From: Acidobacteriaceae bacterium | Lineage (GTDB): Bacteria; Acidobacteriota; Terriglobia; Terriglobales; Acidobacteriaceae | Assembly: GCA_003161045.1 (NCBI GenBank) | Contig: PMPH01000029.1 | Coordinates: forward strand, 25,278-58,290 | Direction: 5' to 3' | Length of the DNA: 33,013 bases | Shown: piece after piece, positions 1 to 6,981 of the stretch | Layout of the letters: each line of letters starts with the position of its first letter | Position numbering within the stretch: the first letter of the stretch is position 1 | Program-made: the position numbers and the translations under genes | The notes under the pieces: generated by a model | What the model was told of the DNA's origin: nothing | What the model saw: only the letters and a program-made list of their open reading frames with translations | Database searches by the model: none

Positions 1-509
1 TCGGCCACATCTTCAAGCTCGGCTACAAGTACACTGAATCGATGGGCGCGCGCGTGCTCGATGTGAACGGCAAGGAAGTGACGCCCATCATGGGCAGCTA
101 CGGCATCGGCATCGAGCGCATTCTCACCGCCGCCATCGAGCAATCGAACGATCAGAACGGCTTCTGGCTGCCGGCCTCGATCGCCCCTTTCACGGTGGTC
201 GTCGCGGTGACCGACATGCGCGACGAACTGCTCGTGGAAACCGGCGAAAAGCTGGCCTCGGCTCTGGAAGCCGCCGGACTCGACGTGCTGCTTGATGACC
301 GGAAGGAACGCGCCGGCGTCAAATTCAAGGACGCGGATCTGGTGGGCATTCCCTACCGCATCAACGTGGGCAAGAAGGCCGCCGAGGGCAAGGTGGAGCT
401 GGTAACCCGCGCGACCTCCACTAGCGTCGATGTGGCGTTGGGCGACGTGGTGGCGCTGGTCAAGGAGCGCGTCGCCGAAGATGCGCTGTTGACGGCGGTT
501 GAGGCGTGA
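1..509 (+). CDS. proS: Prolyl-tRNA synthetase, C-terminal part (5' end outside window)
   Basis: This is the end of a class II aminoacyl-tRNA synthetase that charges tRNA-Pro in the cytoplasm. The first complete codon in the window starts at base 3. The reading opens with GHIFKLG and continues into [12 protein letters not shown], the motif 3 region of ProS, whose arginine contacts ATP. The last ~110 residues form the anticodon-binding (HGTP) domain, with [19 protein letters not shown] and a GIPYRI core. The stop is TGA at 507-509. Two bases after the stop begins a heptameric repeat and a palindrome (512-669), so no ordinary terminator is visible. The family assignment is secure; only the length and the start cannot be judged, because the 5' part is missing. 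Confidence 0.95.
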   Translation, partial: GHIFKLGYKYTESMGARVLDVNGKEVTPIMGSYGIGIERILTAAIEQSNDQNGFWLPASIAPFTVVVAVTDMRDELLVETGEKLASALEAAGLDVLLDDRKERAGVKFKDADLVGIPYRINVGKKAAEGKVELVTRATSTSVDVALGDVVALVKERVAEDALLTAVEA

Positions 510-511
510 AA

Positions 512-669
512 TAGCTATTAGCTATTAGCTTCTAACTGCTAGCTCTCTGACCGCTTGTTATTGTACCCACTGTGGGTGCCCCATCCTTGCGGCGTACTTG
601 TTCTTGCCGCAAGGGTGGGAAAGCACAAATTTACGCGGTCAGAGACCTAGAAGTTAGTAGCTAGAAGCT
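512..669. repeat. Heptamer-flanked palindromic repeat after proS
   Basis: The region starts with five degenerate 7-bp units (TAGCTAT, TAGCTAT, TAGCTTC, TAACTGC, TAGCTCT; 512-546). A matching inverted array (CTAGAAG, TTAGTAG, CTAGAAG) lies at 647-667. Bases 533-554 pair with 635-656 at 20 of 22 positions. Inside is a second hairpin, 580-593 with 606-619, whose arms CCCATCCTTGCGGC and GCCGCAAGGGTGGG pair fully with one G-T wobble. This core is shared with 31119-31167 and more weakly with 3261-3310. It may end or stabilise the proS transcript, but there is no T-run. Confidence 0.75.
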
Positions 670-700
670 GCATCACGAAGCTGAATTACAAGGAGCGGCG

Positions 701-3085
701 ATGGCGTTGAAGATCAGAATTCCAGGGCCCGCGAGAGAGCATCCTTTCTCTAAAGCGGTCTTGCGCGTGGGACTGACCGGACTGGCGGTGGTCGCGCTGC
801 TGTTTTTGCTGGTCTTCGGCTTCCTCTACATCAAGTACAGGCGCGTGGTGGACGAGCGCCTGCAGCAGCCGCTCTTTGCCTCGACGGCCAGAATCTATGC
901 CGCGCCGCGCGAGGTGCGTCCGGGGCAAAAACTCTCCATCGGGCTGATCGCCAACGAGTTGCGCGAGGCCGGCTACTCGGTTGATGGCGTCGGCCATGCC
1001 TCTCAGTTGGGAACCTTTTCAGAAGGCGCGCTGACCATCACCGTGCGGCCCGGCCCTGAGTCTTATCACACCGAGGACAGCGCCACCATCCGCGTCACCG
1101 GCGGGGTGGTGCAGTCGATCGCCGACGACCGCGGGCAGCCGCTGACCAGCTATGAACTCGAGCCTCTGCTGATTACCGGCCTGAGCGACGACGCCAGCCG
1201 CAGCAAGCGCCGCCTGCTCACCTACAGCGAGATTCCGCCCAATCTGGTCCAGGCGGTGCTGGGCATCGAGGACCGCCGCTTCTTCGAGCACAACGGCGTC
1301 AACTTCTGGCGCCTGGGCGAGGCCGCGGCCCAGGACATCTTCACCGGCCACAAGGAGCAGGGCGGCTCCACGCTCACCATGCAACTCGCGCGCGGCTTTT
1401 TCCTCTCGCCGGAGAAAACCTGGAAGCGCAAGGTAATCGAGGTCATCATCACCTTCCAGCTCGAAAACCGCTTTTCCAAGCAGCAGATCTTCGAGATGTA
1501 CGCCAACCAGATCAACCTGGGCCAGCGCGGCAGCTTCTCGATTGACGGCTTTGGCGAGGCCGCGCAGGCCTACTTCGGCAAGGACGCCAGCCAGCTCAAC
1601 CTGGCCGAATGCGCGATGCTGGCGGGCATGATTCAGCGGCCCAACTACTTCAACCCCTATCGCCATCCCGACCGCACCATCGAGCGGCGCAACCTGGTGC
1701 TGGACTCGATGGTGGAAACCGGAGCCATCACCAAGAACCAGGCCGAGAGCGCCAAGCAGGAGCAGTTGCACCTGTCGGTGGTCAGCGTGGACGCCAGCGA
1801 CGCTCCCTACTTTGTCGATCTGGTGCATGAGCAACTACTGCAAAGGCTGGGAGACCGCGACTTCAACCGCGAGGGGCTGCGCATCTACACCTCGCTCGAC
1901 CCGGACCTGCAGCGGGCGGCGGCCGCGGCCGTCGCATCCACCATGCACGTGATCGACGAGCAGGTGGACAAGCTGCACGCGCACCGCAAACCGGGCGAGA
2001 CTTACCAGTACCCGCAGGTGGCGCTGGTGGCGCTGAATCCGCACACCGGCCAGGTGCTGGCGCTGATCGGCGGCCGCAGCTACGGCGCCTCGCAGTTGAA
2101 CCACGCGGTGGCCAAGCGGCCCACCGGCTCCATCTTCAAGCCGTTCGTCTACGCGGCGGCCTTTGCGACGGCCGCCGAGGGCGCCGTCCTGCCTGGGCAA
2201 AACGGCCTCTTTTCGCCCGTGACCATGCTGAGCGACGAGCAGACCACCTATGACGTGGGCGGCCAGGCGTACACGCCACGCAACTTCGAGGGCGAGTACC
2301 ACGGCCAGGTGACGGCCCGCTACGCCCTGATGCGCTCGCTGAACAACGCCACCATCGGCCTGGCCGGCATGGTGGGATTCGACCGCGTGGCGGCCCTGGC
2401 CCGCGACGCCGGCATCAAGAGCGCGCGCGGCACGCCGGCGGTGGCCATCGGCGCCTATGACGCCACGCCGCTCGACATGGCCGGAGCCTACACGGCCTTC
2501 GCCAACCACGGCCTGTACCTGGACCCCTGGATGCTGGCCAGCATTCGCACCCTCACGGGCGATGTCGTCACCGACTACTCGCCCGCCTCCATGCAGGTTC
2601 TGGACCCGCGCGTGGCCTACCTCACCACCAGCCTGATGGAGGCCGTGCTGCGGGGCAACGGGACCGGCGCCGGGGTGCGCGGCATGGGATTCACGGCTCC
2701 GGCCGCCGGCAAAACCGGCACCAGCCACGACGCATGGTTTGCCGGCTTCACCTCGAATCTGCTGTGCGTCGTCTGGGTGGGCAACGACGACTATAGCGAC
2801 GTGAAGATCGAAGGCGCCCGCGCCGCCGCGCCCATCTGGGCGGCCTTCATGAAGAGGGCCGTGCAACTGCCGCAGTACTCCGACACCAACGCGTTCACGC
2901 CCCCCCAGGGCGTGCAGATTGTGAGCATCGACACCGCCACCAACCTGCTCAGCGACGACACCTGCCCGGACAGCTACAATGCGGCCTTCCTGGACGGAAC
3001 CGCGCCCACGGAGGCCTGCGACCACGCGACCGATCACCGCAACCTGCTGCAAAAGATATTCGGCCTGGACAAGAGCGAGAATTAG
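701..3085 (+). CDS. Bifunctional class A penicillin-binding protein (PBP1b-like)
   Basis: This 794-residue inner-membrane enzyme polymerises glycan strands from lipid II and cross-links the peptides. A single membrane segment (about residues 20-44) is followed by a UB2H-like region with the sequence ARIYAAP, which suggests PBP1b rather than PBP1a. The GT51 transglycosylase has EDRRFFEH with the catalytic Glu190, then GGSTLTMQLAR. The transpeptidase has SIFK with nucleophile Ser477 and Lys480, SLN at 546-548 and KTGTS starting at Lys671. All catalytic residues are present. The short C-terminal tail has two cysteines (CPDSYN and EACDH). AGGAG lies five bases before the ATG. The stop codon TAG is itself the left end of the repeat element at 3083-3366. 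The gene starts only 31 bp after the proS-side palindrome and may have its own promoter. Confidence 0.95.
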   Translation: MALKIRIPGPAREHPFSKAVLRVGLTGLAVVALLFLLVFGFLYIKYRRVVDERLQQPLFASTARIYAAPREVRPGQKLSIGLIANELREAGYSVDGVGHASQLGTFSEGALTITVRPGPESYHTEDSATIRVTGGVVQSIADDRGQPLTSYELEPLLITGLSDDASRSKRRLLTYSEIPPNLVQAVLGIEDRRFFEHNGVNFWRLGEAAAQDIFTGHKEQGGSTLTMQLARGFFLSPEKTWKRKVIEVIITFQLENRFSKQQIFEMYANQINLGQRGSFSIDGFGEAAQAYFGKDASQLNLAECAMLAGMIQRPNYFNPYRHPDRTIERRNLVLDSMVETGAITKNQAESAKQEQLHLSVVSVDASDAPYFVDLVHEQLLQRLGDRDFNREGLRIYTSLDPDLQRAAAAAVASTMHVIDEQVDKLHAHRKPGETYQYPQVALVALNPHTGQVLALIGGRSYGASQLNHAVAKRPTGSIFKPFVYAAAFATAAEGAVLPGQNGLFSPVTMLSDEQTTYDVGGQAYTPRNFEGEYHGQVTARYALMRSLNNATIGLAGMVGFDRVAALARDAGIKSARGTPAVAIGAYDATPLDMAGAYTAFANHGLYLDPWMLASIRTLTGDVVTDYSPASMQVLDPRVAYLTTSLMEAVLRGNGTGAGVRGMGFTAPAAGKTGTSHDAWFAGFTSNLLCVVWVGNDDYSDVKIEGARAAAPIWAAFMKRAVQLPQYSDTNAFTPPQGVQIVSIDTATNLLSDDTCPDSYNAAFLDGTAPTEACDHATDHRNLLQKIFGLDKSEN

Positions 3086-3366
3086 AGCATTTCACACCTG
3101 GTGCAATGTCCTGGGCTCCCCACCCTCACCTGGCCTAATGTCCTGAGCTCCCACCCTCGCCTGTCATTCTGAGCGAGGCGCAGCAAAGTCGAAGAAGCTG
3201 CGTTCTGTTCCCTTTCCAGGGTGGAATGGCTGTGTGCCCCGTCCGCACTGGTGCAATGTTCTGGGTGCCCCACCCTCGCCGCGCCTTTGTTTTTGCGGCT
3301 AGGGTGGGAGTGCACCAAGCCCGCATTACTGTAATCCCGCATTACCGTAACAGTGAAAATGCTCTA
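3083..3366. repeat. MITE-like composite element with TAGAGC ends
   Basis: The gap between the convergent PBP and SDR genes (3086-3447) holds no gene. It is bounded by inverted ends TAGAGCATTTCAC (3083-3095, overlapping the PBP stop codon) and GTGAAAATGCTCTA (3353-3366). Inside are three ~32-bp direct repeats of the form CTGGTGCAATGTYCTGGG followed by CACCCTCRC (3097-3129, 3129-3160, 3247-3279). There is also a GTCATTCTGAGCGAGGCG-type segment (3162-3198) and a hairpin with arms 3270-3282 and 3296-3308 (12 of 13 pairs). No open frame in it has coding character. The remaining 3367-3447 also carries AGAGCG and CGCTCT half-sites. Confidence 0.7.
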
Positions 3367-3447
3367 TCCAGAGCGATTCTCCGCTTGCTGTAGCGGTAAA
3401 CCACTGACGCCGGCCCTGATTTACTGCTGTTGCAATCCGCCGCTCTC

Positions 3448-4302
3448 TTACTTGCCTTCAGGAAAATCCGCGCCCACGGTCACGCTCTCCCAGTCGGCAA
3501 TCTCCTTTTGCCTGATCGCCAGCTTTTCACGCAAACGCTGGAGCGCGTTCTTGCCCAGCAGCAAGTGCACGGGCGGCTGGGGCGAGTCGGCCACCGCGAT
3601 GATGGCCTCGACGGCCTTCTGCGGGTCACCCTGCTGCTTGCCGGACTGGGATTTGAAATACTCCCGGGCCTTGCCTGCCGTCTCGGTGTACTCCGGCAGC
3701 TCTTTCGCGGCAAGTTTTCCCGAACGGCCCAAAAAATCCGTCCTGAAGGGGCCTGGCTCGACAATCGTGACGTGCACCCCCAGGGGCTTCAACTCTCCGG
3801 CAAGCGCTTCGCTGAAGCCTTCGACAGCAAACTTCGTGGTGGCATACAATCCCCAGCCCGGCGAGCCGACCAGCCCGGCAATCGAAGAGAGGTTGAAGAT
3901 GTGTCCGCTGCGGCGCTCGCGCAGATGGGGCAAAAAGGCTTTGGTGGTGCGTATGAGGCCATAAATGTTGGTCTGGAACATCGGGTCGAACTCTTTTTCG
4001 GAGACCTCCTCGATGGCTCCGGTCACGCCGTAACCGGCATTGTTTACAACCACATCGACGTGGCCAAAGGCGGCGATGGCCTGCCGCGCCACCGATTCAA
4101 TCTGCTCGGGCTTGGTAACGTCGAGCGAGAAGGCGCGGACCCGGTCGGGGTACTGGCCCGTCAGGTCTTCAAGCTGAGAGACATTGCGCGCGGTGGCGAT
4201 CACGCGCTCTCCGCGGCGCAGCAGCTCTTTGGCGAGCAGGTGGCCAAAACCGGTGGAGCTTCCCGTGATAAACCAGACGCGCGATGCTGTAGAATCCGTC
4301 AT
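3448..4302 (-). CDS. SDR-family NAD(P)-dependent oxidoreductase
   Basis: This 284-residue classical short-chain dehydrogenase/reductase is a cytoplasmic Rossmann-fold oxidoreductase. Visible motifs are the cofactor-binding TGSSTGFG (13-20), NNAG (87-90), the structural Asn112, and the catalytic Ser140 and Tyr153-x-x-x-Lys157 (YATTK). The PGPFRTDF segment after strand 6 is typical of the family. The arginine-containing TARN after strand 2 (residues 37-40) suggests NADP(H), which is an inference. The substrate cannot be read from the sequence. The start is supported by AGAGGAG nine bases upstream (4311-4317). The gene converges with the PBP gene across a repeat-filled gap. Immediately upstream lies another TAGAGC-type element (4347-4467). 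Confidence 0.92.
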   Translation of the reverse strand: MTDSTASRVWFITGSSTGFGHLLAKELLRRGERVIATARNVSQLEDLTGQYPDRVRAFSLDVTKPEQIESVARQAIAAFGHVDVVVNNAGYGVTGAIEEVSEKEFDPMFQTNIYGLIRTTKAFLPHLRERRSGHIFNLSSIAGLVGSPGWGLYATTKFAVEGFSEALAGELKPLGVHVTIVEPGPFRTDFLGRSGKLAAKELPEYTETAGKAREYFKSQSGKQQGDPQKAVEAIIAVADSPQPPVHLLLGKNALQRLREKLAIRQKEIADWESVTVGADFPEGK

Positions 4303-4641
4303 TGATTTTTCTCCTCTTGATTTTTGGTTGTGTTGGCCAGTTTCGATAGCGGTTTACCCGCTGCGAGAGAAGGAAATCTGCACTTCAAAGTGGATTTTCC
4401 TTGCGGGGTATAAGAAAAAGCGCCTGCCTTCCCTCTAAAACGCTGCGTAAACTGAAAAACCGCTCTAATCCCTACACTCGTTAAGTAGATGCGGCAGCAG
4501 CATGAACCGTCGCGGCATTCGTTGCGCTTGCCAGATAGTGGGACGCCGAGGGCCACCGCGATCAGCAGTGGATTCATGCGCGGCTTCATACGCAGCTTCG
4601 TGCGCCGCTTCATGGAAACAGCCGAATCGGTAGGAGTAAAG
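4303..4641. other. Non-coding gap between the SDR gene and tldD, with a repeat element
   Basis: This 339-bp gap lies downstream of tldD and upstream of the SDR gene; both are leftward. It holds the SDR ribosome-binding site and the element at 4347-4467. The rest (4468-4641) contains a degenerate repeat of GCGGCTTCAT / GCAGCTTCGT / GCCGCTTCAT (about 4574-4616). I see no convincing gene or terminator. Confidence 0.5.
4347..4467. repeat. TAGAGC-family palindromic element, copy 2
   Basis: The right end is AAACCGCTCTA (4457-4467). The left end TAGCGGTTT (4347-4355) is its inverted partner lacking two bases. In the middle is an imperfect hairpin with arms AAGGAAATCTGCACTT and AAGTGGATTTTCCTT (4370-4402). 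The layout matches the copy at 10968-11083. Confidence 0.55.
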
Positions 4642-6096
4642 CTATTTCCCTGTTCCACCCACCGTCATCTTGTCCAGCTTGATGGTCGGCATTCCGACGC
4701 CGACCGGGACACTCTGGCCGTCTTTGCCGCAGGTGCCGATGCCCTCGTCGAGCTTCAAATCGTGGCCGACCATGGAGACGTGCCTCAGTGCCTCGGGGCC
4801 GTTGCCGATCAAGGTCGCATCGCGCACCGGGACGGTCACCTTGCCGTCTTCGATCAGGTAGGCCTCGGAGGCCGAGAAGACAAACTTGCCGTTGGTGATG
4901 TCCACCTGTCCGCCGCCGAAGTTGACGGCATAGAGGCCGCGCTTGACCGAGCGCAGAATGTCGGCGGGGTCGTCGTCTCCGGCCAGCATATAGGTGTTGG
5001 TCATGCGCGGCATGGGGATCGACTGATAGCTTTCGCGGCGGCCGGAGCCCGTTTGGGCCGCGCCCATCAGCCGGGCCGAGAGCTTGTCGGTGAGGTAGCC
5101 GCGCAGAATGCCGTTTTCAATCAGCACCGTCTCTTGCGTCGCCGTGCCCTCGTCGTCCACGTTGAGCGAGCCTCTGCGGCCCGCGATCGTCCCGTTGTCC
5201 ACCACGGTGACCTTGGGGCTGGCGACCTGCTGGCCGATCAGCCCAGCAAAGGCCGAGGTCTTCTTGCGGTTGAAGTCGGCCTCCAGGCCGTGACCCACCG
5301 CTTCATGGAGCAGAATCCCCGGCCAGCCGGGGCCGAGAACCACCTCCATCTCGCCAGCCGGAGCCGGTATGGCGCCCAGTTGCAGAATTGCTCCGCGCGC
5401 GGCCTCGCGGGCCAGGGTCTCCGGGCTTTTTGAGCCGGTGAACTGCTCCAATCCGGCTCTTCCGCCGCCGCCCGCCGTGCCCTTGGTGGTGTTGGCGCCC
5501 TCTTTGGCGATGACGAAGACGTTGAGCCGGCAGAGGGGCTGAGTGTCCGAGGCGAAGGCGCCGTCGGAGGCGGCAATCAGAATGCGCTTCAGCTCCTCGG
5601 CGTAGCTTGCGCGGACCTGCACGATGCGCGGGTCATAAGCACGGGCTGCGCGGTCGGCGCGCAGAATCAGTTCCAGCCGCGCGGCCAGGTCGCGGTCGTA
5701 GCCGCCCAGTGGAACCGGGTAGAGGTTGGCGACGGGCGTTTCGATGAAGCCCTGCACGGACTGGGTGGCCGGCCCGGAGGCGATCAGCGCCGCGGTGCGC
5801 GCGGCGTGCAGCAGGCGCTCGGGGCTGAGGTTGTCGGTGTAGGCGTAGCCGGTGCGGTCGCCCGAGAGAACGCGAATGCCGCAGCCGGCGCTGACGCCTT
5901 GCGAGGCGGATTTGACGATCTGTTCATCGACGCCCAGCGCGGTGGCCGTCACCGACTCGAAGTAGAGGTCGGCAAAGTCGCCGCCCGCCGAGAGCGCCTC
6001 GCCCAGGCAGCGCTCCAGCAGCCGCTCGGTAATGCCGAATTTTTCAAAAAAGTAGCGTTTCTGACTCGGAGGTGGGGATGCGGCCGGTATGTTCAT
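4642..6096 (-). CDS. tldD: Metalloprotease TldD
   Basis: This is a 484-residue member of the TldD/PmbA family. In characterised bacteria TldD acts with TldE (PmbA) as a cytoplasmic zinc peptidase that trims peptides such as microcin precursors and CcdA. The zinc motif is HEAVGHGLEAD, with His264, Glu265 and His269, and the expected third-ligand cysteine is in GTCGKDG (Cys456). The length is normal for TldD. The partner tldE is not in this window. The N-terminus (MNIPAASPPP) looks like a short extension. No strong Shine-Dalgarno is visible before the ATG, so the exact start is moderately certain. The stop codon is embedded in GGAACAGGGAAATAG, a single copy of the heptamer seen repeated elsewhere in the window. 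Confidence 0.95.
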   Translation of the reverse strand: MNIPAASPPPSQKRYFFEKFGITERLLERCLGEALSAGGDFADLYFESVTATALGVDEQIVKSASQGVSAGCGIRVLSGDRTGYAYTDNLSPERLLHAARTAALIASGPATQSVQGFIETPVANLYPVPLGGYDRDLAARLELILRADRAARAYDPRIVQVRASYAEELKRILIAASDGAFASDTQPLCRLNVFVIAKEGANTTKGTAGGGGRAGLEQFTGSKSPETLAREAARGAILQLGAIPAPAGEMEVVLGPGWPGILLHEAVGHGLEADFNRKKTSAFAGLIGQQVASPKVTVVDNGTIAGRRGSLNVDDEGTATQETVLIENGILRGYLTDKLSARLMGAAQTGSGRRESYQSIPMPRMTNTYMLAGDDDPADILRSVKRGLYAVNFGGGQVDITNGKFVFSASEAYLIEDGKVTVPVRDATLIGNGPEALRHVSMVGHDLKLDEGIGTCGKDGQSVPVGVGMPTIKLDKMTVGGTGK

Positions 6097-6217
6097 CTTA
6101 TTTTTCAGTTTACGCCCATTTCTGTTTTGTCCCGAGCAGCCGCCGGACCCGTTCCTGTTTTGATTCCTGTCGATTTAGGCTCTAACACCAGCGCCGTCAT
6201 CATGTAACATTCAAGGC

Positions 6218-6331
6218 ATGAAGAAAATTCTTGCTGCCGCACTCCTACTGATGGTGTTTGCCAGCCCGGCGTTCGCCGCCTCGAGGCATTACCATCACCA
6301 CCATCACCATCACCATCACCGTAACTACTAG
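6218..6331 (+). CDS. Short secreted poly-histidine peptide (37 residues)
   Basis: This small reading frame encodes a clean signal peptide: basic MKK, a hydrophobic core rich in Leu and Ala, then ASPAFAA (cleavage probably after Ala20 or Ala21). The mature part is only about 16 residues: SRHY, nine consecutive histidines, then RNY. The combination of an export signal with an almost pure histidine chain suggests a periplasmic peptide that binds transition metals (Ni, Zn, Cu or Co), but that function is inferred. Only a weak AAGG lies very close to the ATG. The gene is alone between divergent tldD and the yfiT-like gene and is followed by a strong hairpin. The CAT/CAC tract is a hexanucleotide microsatellite, so histidine number could vary by slippage without breaking the frame. 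Confidence 0.6.
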   Translation: MKKILAAALLLMVFASPAFAASRHYHHHHHHHHHRNY

Positions 6332-6339
6332 AGCGGTTT

Positions 6340-6372
6340 CCGGCCCCCAAGCGGCTTAGCCGCCGGGGCCGG
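6340..6372 (+). terminator. GC-rich nested hairpin after the poly-His gene
   Basis: CCGGCCCC (6340-6347) pairs perfectly with GGGGCCGG (6365-6372). Inside, GCGGC (6351-6355) pairs with GCCGC (6359-6363) around a TTA loop. The hairpin starts nine bases after the stop codon. There is no immediate T-run, only GTTTTATT about 11 bases later, so a terminator is plausible but not certain. Confidence 0.45.
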
Positions 6373-6439
6373 GCAACTCCACAGAGTTTTATTCCCGCAG
6401 CCAAACGGAATCGCGGCGTAACAGGGAACGGTTTATACC

Positions 6440-6973
6440 ATGACAGAGCTGGACGAGCTCCGGTTTCCGATCGGCCGCTTCAGCCCCCCGGCCAGCACCC
6501 TCCCCGGTGTGCGCGCGGCGCACATGCAGACGCTGCGCCTGCTGCCTGATCGCCTGAGGGCCGCTGTCGCCGACTTGGACGATCTTCAGCTCAACACGCC
6601 CTACCGCGAAGACGGCTGGACGGTGCGCCAGGTGGTTCACCACATCGCCGACAGCCATGCCAACGCCTACATCCGCTTCAAATTGGCGCTCACCGAGGAT
6701 TGGCCCGCCATCAAGACTTACGATGAGGCCGCCTGGGCCAACCTTCCCGACAGCCGCTGGCTGCCCGTTGACGGCTCCCTGGCCTTCGTCGAGGCGCTGC
6801 ATGGCCGCTGGGTAGCGCTGCTGGAAACGCTCACCGACGATGACTTCCGCAAGGGCTACACCCACCCTGAATTGGGCCGCCAGAATCTGGCCAAGGCGCT
6901 GGCCATATACGACTGGCACTCGCGCCACCACACCGCGCACATCACCAGCCTGCGCGCGCGCCAGGGCTGGTAA
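6440..6973 (+). CDS. yfiT: YfiT/BstA-like putative metal-dependent thiol transferase (DinB_2 fold)
   Basis: This 177-residue protein resembles Bacillus subtilis YfiT along its full length: SYPIG-like start (here RFPIG), DTPYR-like NTPYRED, GWTVRQVVHHIADSH, YIRFKLALTE, SLAFVEALHGRW and WHSRHHTAHI. The metal ligands of the DinB-like four-helix bundle should be a histidine of HH 67-68, His160 and His164. In Bacilli the family is linked to bacillithiol S-transfer (BstA), and Acidobacteria are reported to carry bacillithiol genes; whether this protein does that is inference. A tandem partner starts eight bases after the stop. Only a distant AGGGAA precedes the ATG. Confidence 0.88.
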   Translation: MTELDELRFPIGRFSPPASTLPGVRAAHMQTLRLLPDRLRAAVADLDDLQLNTPYREDGWTVRQVVHHIADSHANAYIRFKLALTEDWPAIKTYDEAAWANLPDSRWLPVDGSLAFVEALHGRWVALLETLTDDDFRKGYTHPELGRQNLAKALAIYDWHSRHHTAHITSLRARQGW

Positions 6974-6981
6974 AGGCCCGG

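Noticed and set aside
1835-3052. 405-codon open frame antisense to the PBP gene
   Set aside because: His/Gly/Arg-rich shadow of a gene with all catalytic motifs on the other strand.
3097-3279. Possible CRISPR array from three ~32-bp repeats
   Set aside because: Repeats are diverged, unevenly spaced with no unique spacers of constant length, and there are no cas genes.
4299-4658. Leftward 119-codon frame across the tldD-SDR gap
   Set aside because: It has no ribosome-binding site, runs through a repeat element and starts with MKRRTKLRMKPRMN generated by a degenerate DNA repeat.
6281-6331. Poly-His tract as an engineered His-tag or vector contamination
   Set aside because: It follows a natural signal peptide, ends in RNY and is embedded in ordinary chromosomal sequence without vector features.
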